From Mermis nigrescens (lineage: Eukaryota > Nematoda > Enoplea > Mermithida > Mermithidae), in NCBI GenBank assembly GCA_036768485.1, contig JAVLUZ010000511.1, positions 1,068,411 to 1,132,410 on the forward strand: a DNA stretch of 64,000 bases. Direction: 5' to 3'. Positions within the stretch are counted from its first letter, which is position 1, and every line of letters begins with the position of its first letter. The position numbers were made by a program, and so were the translations under genes. The notes beneath the pieces were generated by a model, which searched no databases, had not been told where the DNA came from, and worked only from the letters and a program-made list of their open reading frames with translations. Positions 56,560-64,000 of this stretch are shown in pieces.

Positions 56560-58105
56560 GCAGGAAAAATAAAAATTGGGGTCTTGCTTCTTTTATGTTT
56601 AACTGAGTTTTGCCCGACTATGATAATTTTTCTGCAGAATTTGCGCAATAGAGGTTGTTTCTAAGCACTTCAATCAGCAATTCAAAAAGTTTTACATGTT
56701 TTATATATTTCACAAAATTTTGTACGAAATGAAAAACGTTCGTTGAAGTTCGGAGACGATAATATGGAAAAAATATCCAAACATTGCATGATTCTTAACG
56801 TTTTTGCAATACCCAAATAAATTTTTTAAGGTATATAGCATCCTGACCTGAATATGTTGGAAATACTTATTGTAAAAGTGCATATTAAGGGCGGATTAGA
56901 CAAAAATCATATAGTCTGTATCTCATGAAATTAGCCATTTTCACTGGATAGGATTTAGAGTCTGTCTGACAAATAATTCGTCACAGATTTCGCAGAATTC
57001 TCGTCCCCCCCAGTATGCCAAATTGACAGTAACAGTGGTTTAAGCAGAATTCCCAAAAGCGCTATTCCTACATAAAATTATGTGGGAGAAGCAGACTAAG
57101 AACTTTAGGCAAATAGGAACTTGCTTCGAATCAAATCCGGTGAGCGGTATAATAGGATGTAAAATGACGGTACTAGGAAAAAGTTAGCTGCAGGCAAAAG
57201 TATGAAATATCTGCTTGAAAACTTAAATATTTTCTGAGAAAACGAAAAATTAATCTTTATTATGTTGTTAGCAGAATCAAATCCCAATATGTGCACGAAT
57301 GGCGCCTCACTCGAGAAAATAAAACGCATGAGAGGATTACATAGCGCGATTAGAAATATAAAGATAAAACATAATCAATAATATTAATTAACGACTTGTG
57401 ACAATTATCGACATTTATATGGTAGTGTTAAGAATGTATGGACAATATTACCTACACGGTAAATTATGTGCATATGCTGTGACCTTAAATGCACAGCCCG
57501 GCCGATCTGGGGAAGGGGATTATGTGGGTCAAAAACTGAGGTTTTCGGGCCAAAATGATCTAAAATGGACATAGTGCTAATCAACATAGTGTGTGAACTA
57601 CGTCATTCCACAGCTTTTGGTCACTCTGAAAAATTTTAAAAGAAGATGTTCCATGTTCATTAATTTTGAGCTGTCATTTTTCCCAAAAAAACTCCCTATT
57701 TACCGGAACTGTTGGCAGACAAAATACAGGCCGGAATGTGTCATTTCGCTCACTGATTCTCCACTGCCACTCTTGAAAAAGCCATTTTTCGAATAAAAAT
57801 ATATCTCGAGCTTAGTCAATTGTCTACATTTAAAAAACATTCTAAACAGAGTGCAAAACTGAATTAGGAAAGTTTGGTAACCGATCAGAATTTAAAAAAG
57901 TATGCTATAAAGTTACAATAACACTTTTTAAGCTCATTTTACACCGGGTATTCCTTTAAAAAAAACAAAAACACCGGCATCGAATTTTTTTTTATTTATC
58001 TTTTAAAAAAACGCACAATACAGAATTGTCCCAGTGTTTTGTAGGGGTGGGCATAAAATTCGTACCTCGCTGTGATAAACATATATGAAAAAGAATGCCA
58101 AGTAT
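56560..58105. other. Region without recognised feature
   Basis: AT-rich. Only short unsupported frames; 56925-56960 has a decayed ATAGTCTGT..CTCATGAAA MITE end. Confidence 0.35.
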
Positions 58106-58109
58106 ATTA

Positions 58110-58134
58110 TGGGTACGCGCGAACGCGCTACCTA
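58110..58134. repeat. Solo terminal hairpin of the GAGTGTAAAG repeat family
   Basis: GGGTACGCGCGAACGCGCTACC: stem of about 8 bp around a CGAA loop, preceded by AAGTATATTAT as in other copies. Confidence 0.6.
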
Positions 58135-58519
58135 TGATACTGATATCTACATATGTGAGTACATGTTATAGGTGTCTAAACCGATTATGATGATTATACG
58201 TAATAAAAAATTTGGGTGCTTCTCGCCGGGTTGAAAGGATATTATTTGTTTTTTCAATGCAAGTGGGTCGAAGATTACACGCTTTACGCCGTATATCTTC
58301 AAATCATACATAGAGCTAAGCCGTCTCTGAGAGTTTCTGAGAACTAAGCCGAAAAAATAGTACTAAGAAATAGTTTTTTATATAATACTCAACAAAACAT
58401 GAATACGGCAAAAACGATAAAATTACAGTTTAAAATATATACGAGATATCATACAAACACAAAATGCATCATCATCATCATCACGATAAGTTGTCGCTTA
58501 GCGAGCGCACTTCTCGCAA

Positions 58520-58550
58520 TTATGGTATTCGGCAATAAAAGTTAATACAC
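58520..58550 (-). CDS. CWP-1 tail exon
   Basis: CTTTTTAG acceptor, CINFYCRIP, TAA. Confidence 0.78.
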
Positions 58551-61500
58551 CTAAAAAGCGACAATTATAAATTATTATCGAAAAAGAACAAGGTTAAAAT
58601 AAGTTGACAAAAACAAACAGGAAATATAAATTCAGTATCTTTATTTTATTTCAGAAATTAATTAAATATCAGTATATTCAGAACCCGTGTTAATAAAATG
58701 GAAACTTTAATAAAGGAATGGCGAACAAAATAAAAACGATAGCGAATTTGCAAAGGTTGAATTATTGAAGAAAATTAAAACATAAAGCATTACTTCACAA
58801 AATATATAGCTAACGAAATTTGAGAAAGTAAAATCCAGACTTATAACAACCTAAAATAAAATATGAATTGATATTTCTAATTAAAATTATCAAAGCTGCG
58901 GAATCGAATATCTTGTGATGCATGCTTTTTCACAAGAAACAGTTGTGTCAAATATACACAAAAACGGGTTTCTAAATTATTCGTCTGCTTGAGTGTTATC
59001 AAATGTATGGAAAAGTGGGATAGAGAGGATCAAAAATGTTTGTTCCGTATACAGTATTATTAACTTGACTTGATTCACTTATCAAAACAAAGTAATTCAC
59101 GCAATTAAAACTCTTACCATACTTGTCAATATGAGCGTACTTTATCCCGAAGTTTGGATGGGTGATTGGAATATCCAAGAAATTCAATCAATAGTCAGAA
59201 ATGATCGGAAAATAAAAATTGGACACAAAACAGTATTTTTCGATGTTTTCAATTAATTGTTATCTGAAAACTGCTACATAACAAAAATTTAAATAAAAAA
59301 ACGTAATTCTGGTGGTTCAAGCACTGTGCGAGGGTCTGATTGATCTTGGGGTTCAAACTTATGCACCCATCAAAAAAATAAAATCCGCATTTACCTACAC
59401 ATACATACATACTATGGCACAGCAATGCTGTTCAGGGTCAGCCAGTCTTGGATCAACCAGAGTAGTCCTTGAGCTAAAATTACATTAAAAAGTGAGGATG
59501 ACCTTTCGAATCAATTTAAACGTCGAAATAGCGCATAAACCATCATAATTGACATTTTCTCGTTAATTTCGAACACATTCGCATAGAAGTTCCGATTTTT
59601 GTGTTTTGACCTTAATTCTGCCCTATTTGTCCCAATAACTTTCCTTTCCGCCCTTTCCCTAAGGTCTAGCAACTCTAAGCAACCCCATACCGCCTATAAA
59701 CTCGTACGTGCGTGTCTATGTACTTGTATATATCAGGACGCTGACACTGCGAATCCGACGTACAAGTGACATTATTTATTTTCCTAGGCCAGCATTGATT
59801 GCTCCGGCACGCGAATCCACGACCGCAGTGCGTTACGGTAAATGAGTCACAGGAAACTCCGGGCAACGGCGTAACGCTTTTTAAAAATTTAAAGAGAAAA
59901 ATAAGACGGATTCGAAAGAAATATAAATAAATAAGCTAAAATAAATAAGTCAGCTGAAACAGAATAAAATCATTATGGGATCATCAACGGCTATTTCGAG
60001 GGTTATTTAGTTCTAGCGCTCAAGGGCGGGAGGGACTAGGGTGGTCTGAGCCCTCTTAAGAATCCGATGAATCCCCTCGCTCAAAATCCATATCCCATTT
60101 TTTGGCGCTTGGCAATTGTCTTCAATTGGACCCCTCCCGTCGGAATTTTGCTGCTACCCACCCGCGTTTCTAACCCTTAAGGTCTACACGCAAGTTACAA
60201 GATACGAATCGAATCATATTTTCTATGCCGGTAGTCACTTTTTGGTATTGATACAAATGTTAGGCGCAAATATTAATGATAAATATTTACGTATCATTAA
60301 AAATATGATACATTAATTTTTAAGCTCTTACAGGCGCAAAATTTGAGTTTCATTAAGTCAGTCATATAACACTATAATGAATTAAGAGCCTGCCTAATTT
60401 TACTCCGTTGCATTATAAATCTTGCGGGATCTCGAACATGACTAAATGAAGTTTTTTTAAAGTATGGTGAGTATCCATGAAAACTTTCCAAAATATATAA
60501 AAGCGCGCCTGAGGAAATGTGAAATGAAAATTATAACATTAAAAATTAGTTGACTCATTTACGATCATTTTTGAATATTTAAAATGTTCATTTCGGTGAA
60601 ATTCTCTGAAAGATTGCACTTCCCACTTAATCTATGTCAAACATTTTTTAAAATCAGTTTACCAACTTTTAATCTCGGGAAAGTCACTTAAAAGCGCAGT
60701 GTTTTTTCGCAATAAGGTGTATTTTGTTAAAAATCTTCGTTTTCTATATGAATTTTTTTGGTAATTTTTGCATCAGGTTTTCCATTAGGTATTTGATTCT
60801 AATATATTCAAAATTTTATGCTGCTTAGTGCTTTATTCAGTCTGGTAGAAATATTGCATCAGACTTAAATTAAAATCATGCAATACGTCTATCAAATCCG
60901 GCTAAGGATTCGGTAAAATATAGAAGAAAATATTTTTTATAGGTTATTGAGACAGAACTGGCGCTAAAGATTTAAGACAATCGAGTATCATGATACAAAA
61001 GTTTTTAATTCATTCTTAAAGCCCAAGTCGCTAACGATCTTTCGAAATGGGATAGAAAAGTTAATTTATACTGTAATCCTCCGAAAAACTCGGATTTGGC
61101 TATTTTCTCGATAAAACAACGAATTTTTGGGTTCGTTGCGTAAGCAGCCCTATTATCATATCCAGGCAATTCGTTCAGTTATTTATTTTCAAAATTAGCA
61201 AAAAAAGCGTTTATTTCTTTGCCGATTTTTTATTCCGCTCAGGTTTATTGTAGCCTTCGGCTCATCACCATGCGTGGGCGTTGAGGGGAGCTTGGGGTGG
61301 TGGGGTTGGTGGACCCCGAGAATTTGAATGATCCCCTAAAATCGATAGACCCCAAGAATTGAATTTTCGGTATGTTTTTGTGATTTTTGCCGGTGTTACA
61401 CTATCCAAATCCTCAGGATTCGGCTGCTGCCCCTTATGCTCATCATCATCCATGCTGATTCTCAATCCTTACGTGTAAAACTGAATTATAAATCATACTA

Positions 61501-63852
61501 TGCGATCAAATAAAAAATAAATGATGAAAGAAAACTAACTTACTTGATGATTGGAAGTTAAACATCCTCAATTTAGATAAAAATATTTTAAAAGAGGTAA
61601 ATGTGCCATATTTGAAAAATCTGATAGAAACAAGCTAAAACGTGCTCTGGCTCACTTGGATTGTTTATTGATGCGAGGAGTTGGCGTAGCTGGTATTTTG
61701 CATTGGTTTTGAATGCATCTGAAACAGTGATGCACCGTCAATTGCAATAAGTGACGGATTTGAGGGAGGCAAGCGAGAAGAAGTAATGAAAAAGATCCAT
61801 TTATTAAAGACAAATATTAACAAAATTGAATAATAGTGAGAAAAGGAATCCAACTAATTATCTCCAAAAGGAAGAATCAAATTATGACTAACTATTTTAT
61901 TATTAATTTAATCAAATGAAGAAAATAAATGGAATCATTGATTAGAAATCCAAAATTCCAAAATGTGAGTCATTTTTACTTGTACAAGCTCCTTGGTTCG
62001 AGGCAATCGGAGTCTAGCTTGCAATGATTCACGCCAGCCACCTTTTGATTCGAAGGCCAGCATTGATTATTGCGGCACATCCGAAATTTGCTACATTCCG
62101 AAGTCCGCTTACAGGTCGCAGGATACAAATCCGCGAGTATTCGATTTTCATTTCTGAAATTCTATTTTTGATTTAAAAAGAACATTTTTAAAAATTCGAA
62201 TTTTTTTCAGGTCAACTTCTATTATTATACAATTTTTTCCATTCAACATCGATTGAAAAACGTTAAAATCGTAAAAAATATGCCTTGCCGCACAATAGCG
62301 TTGGAGAATTTAGGATACAGGCCTTCGCCGCTTTCTCTAGAATTATTTATAGCCAAGCTGATACGATACGTGTTGATATGCGACTGATTGGCCGATTCCA
62401 TGTGATCAAATGTATAATTTACATAGAATAACACGAAATTCTGATAAGCGTGTACAGTCGAATGGAATTTCCGAATTCTATCAAATCAAAAACAATTGAT
62501 ATATTTTAAAACATACATACTTATTAAATAATGGATCGACAGTCGATTCTCCATGCGTTGTTCCAAACACAAATGAGAGTATATTCGCAATCGGTCTACA
62601 AAAGTTTACAGTATATAAAAAATAAAGTAAATTAGGTATACAAGTTAAAAAATTTACTTAAAAATTGGGTCAGCTATTCGGCATGTTCCACTGATGCATC
62701 TGCAGAAAAAAACATGGCTTACATATAGTATAACGTTACGCATTAAGCGCCGTAAAATTTACTCGTAAATGTTGCTTTTGGGACAAGGTCTCGAGTGAGA
62801 ACACGTGAAACCAGTTTGAGTGGTGGGCCAACACTGATTGAGCACGCACGAATATCCATTTGGACAATCGAATTGAAACGCACAGCGACGAAGTGGAACG
62901 GGAGCAGCTACATCATTTTTACGGCATGCGAGGCTAGCAAAAGAATTAAAAAAAACACAACAAATACCAAAGTATAGGATATAAAGATTTAAAAATAAGC
63001 TGATAGTTTGTTTCGAAATTCTTGCGACTTTTTCACGGATTGATTAGAAAGCACAAACGATTCGATCAATCAGTGCAAAGTAAAGGGAAAATATGTTATA
63101 TATCGAAACATTATTATTCAAAAATTCATATTAATTATTGATATTATAAATATTATAATATATGAAATATATTATCCATTGTGCTAAACTATTATAGGTC
63201 GTAAGCGGACTAGATAAAAAACAATCGTTCGCTTGTTCGTCAACGAGGACGATAATGTGGCGGGACAACTTCATTCTTATTGTACAACACTACGTTACCA
63301 TACCTGGGCGTGGAGGGTTTGGGGGTATGCACCCTCAGAAACCAAAATATCCTCCGGCAGATTCCAAAATACCCCCCTTATAATTCGATTTTTGAAATTT
63401 TTTTGTTTTCTTTAGCCATTTTCTGATGACATAGATAGTTCTTGATGTGAAACGTTGAATAATGGTGTTTTTTCGCCATACCATCATTTTTAAGACCATT
63501 TTTTCACCTCTGAAAAATCTTGCACCCCCAGAATTTCGGTACCGCCTACTATGTAACTGAGAAAAACTGCTTTATTATGATGATTGATTGTAGCACATAA
63601 TATCTTACCATTCGCACCGTCCAACGACGCACCTGAAAAAAGACTAAAATTAAAAAAATATGGCGAAACCATGAGAAAGATATTGTTTACGTATAGATGT
63701 CGGGCCTCGGACAGCTGTTGAAAACGTTGCAGTTAAATCTGATGTCGATTTTCGGCCAGCACTGACTCGATGGCTCATGGCACAAGTTTCCGACTGGGCA
63801 ACCATTGGAACAAATCCCATTCGGTACAGGGTCGGTCATCCAGACATATGTG
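58520..63852 (-). CDS. CWP-1: secreted cysteine-rich protein, 5' end outside window
   Basis: Exons seen: 63691-63852 (D), 62763-62933 (C), 61980-62153 (B), 59724-59876 (A) and 58520-58550 (tail CINFYCRIP, TAA). All are open, phase 2 throughout, with every module Cys and each CWP present. Exons 1-2 with the signal peptide should lie about 1.5-1.7 kb to the right of 63852, beyond the window, judging from CWP-2. Module C lacks one codon near its first Cys relative to CWP-2, but the Cys itself is kept. Probably functional. Confidence 0.82.
59724..59876 (-). CDS. CWP-1 module A exon
   Basis: 153 bp; as CWP-2 except Gly-Arg-Gly for Gly-Pro-Gly in the second loop. Confidence 0.88.
61268..61439. mobile_element. 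CCAY-MITE copy in the CWP-1 A-B intron
   Basis: CCATGCGTGGGCG to GCCCCTTATGC, flanked by TCATCA on both sides (61262-61267 and 61440-61445). Confidence 0.85.
61980..62153 (-). CDS. CWP-1 module B exon
   Basis: 174 bp, acceptor ATTTCAG, donor CAA|GTAAAA; six Cys intact. Confidence 0.86.
62763..62933 (-). CDS. CWP-1 module C exon
   Basis: 171 bp. LACRKNDVAAPVPLRRC, then QFDCPNGYSCVLNQCWP. The T-run before its TTGCTAG acceptor is one base shorter than in CWP-2, which shows that the upstream MFFLIL-like reading is intronic. Confidence 0.87.
63298..63552. mobile_element. CCAY-MITE copy in the CWP-1 C-D intron
   Basis: CCATACCTGGGCGTGG to CGCCTACTATG, orthologous to 37979-38231. Confidence 0.82.
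63691..63852 (-). CDS. CWP-1 module D exon
   Basis: 162 bp, almost identical to 38371-38532; Ser-Gln-CWP for Ser-Lys-CWP. Confidence 0.87.
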
Positions 63853-64000
63853 CTAAATAAGATTGATATATTTAATCAGTAATAGGTTAATCAAGATTTA
63901 ATTATTTTCATATAAAAAGAAAATTACAGGCGCACAATCATAAATGGGCAGAAGCCTAATTCTGAGGGGTCCGATTGGGCGCAATTGCCAAAAACAGTAC

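Larger units (their letters stand above)
58330..64000. repeat. Segmental duplication, copy 2 (CWP-1)
   Basis: Collinear with 33480-38690, including both intronic CCAY-MITEs and the repeat at 35110-35290/60000-60185. It continues past the window end. Confidence 0.9.

Overview
The window looks like part of an AT-rich, repeat-laden invertebrate animal genome. Genes are split into small exons with GT-AG introns, introns are full of non-autonomous DNA transposons, there are fragments of a Penelope-like element and a non-LTR retrotransposon, and long AAT, TA and TTTA microsatellites. A run of exactly 100 N (45954-46053) marks a scaffold join. I cannot place the organism more precisely; an ecdysozoan or other invertebrate fits.

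Left part (1-8 kb): a minus-strand nucleoside hydrolase gene. Four exons join in frame (94+35+62+46 codons) and carry the family's DTDxGxDD and DPEAA signatures. The last exon or exons are not seen and probably lie beyond the left edge. Its introns hold a TTAA-flanked 560-bp MITE, a Penelope GIY-YIG fragment and microsatellites. From 8 to 11.8 kb I see only repeats and unassigned sequence.

11.9-22.7 kb: a very large inverted repeat. Arms of about 3.9 and 5.3 kb face each other across a 1.7-kb centre filled by a tandem repeat of about 120 bp. Each arm carries the 3' part of one cysteine-rich gene and the promoter and first exons of another.

12-64 kb: the main find is a tandem family, provisionally called CWP, of minus-strand genes for small secreted proteins. 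The intact copy (33656-40178) has seven exons that join without a stop into 256 residues: a signal peptide split over two exons, four different six-cysteine modules each containing Cys-Trp-Pro, and a short tail ending Cys-Arg-Ile-Pro. Each module is one exon with phase-2 introns on both sides. A second copy (58520-63852, 5' end outside the window) is open where seen, a third (19849-30991) has one frameshift, and at least four further remnants lie at 12.4/14.7, 18.4, 46 and 49-50.6 kb. The cluster therefore shows gene birth and decay. Upstream of two CWP 5' regions, and just left of the gap, lie plus-strand exons for a very small secreted peptide (42.4, 45.3 and 52.7 kb), one of them broken by a MITE.

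The rest is dispersed repeats: a MITE family with CCAYACSTGGGCG ends and 6-bp target-site duplications (at least 15 copies), hAT-like MITEs with 8-bp duplications, TATAGTCTGTTTCAC-ended MITEs, a foldback element at 28.7-30.1 kb, and a hairpin-ended family built of GAGTGTAAAG units. No tRNA, rRNA or CRISPR locus was recognised.
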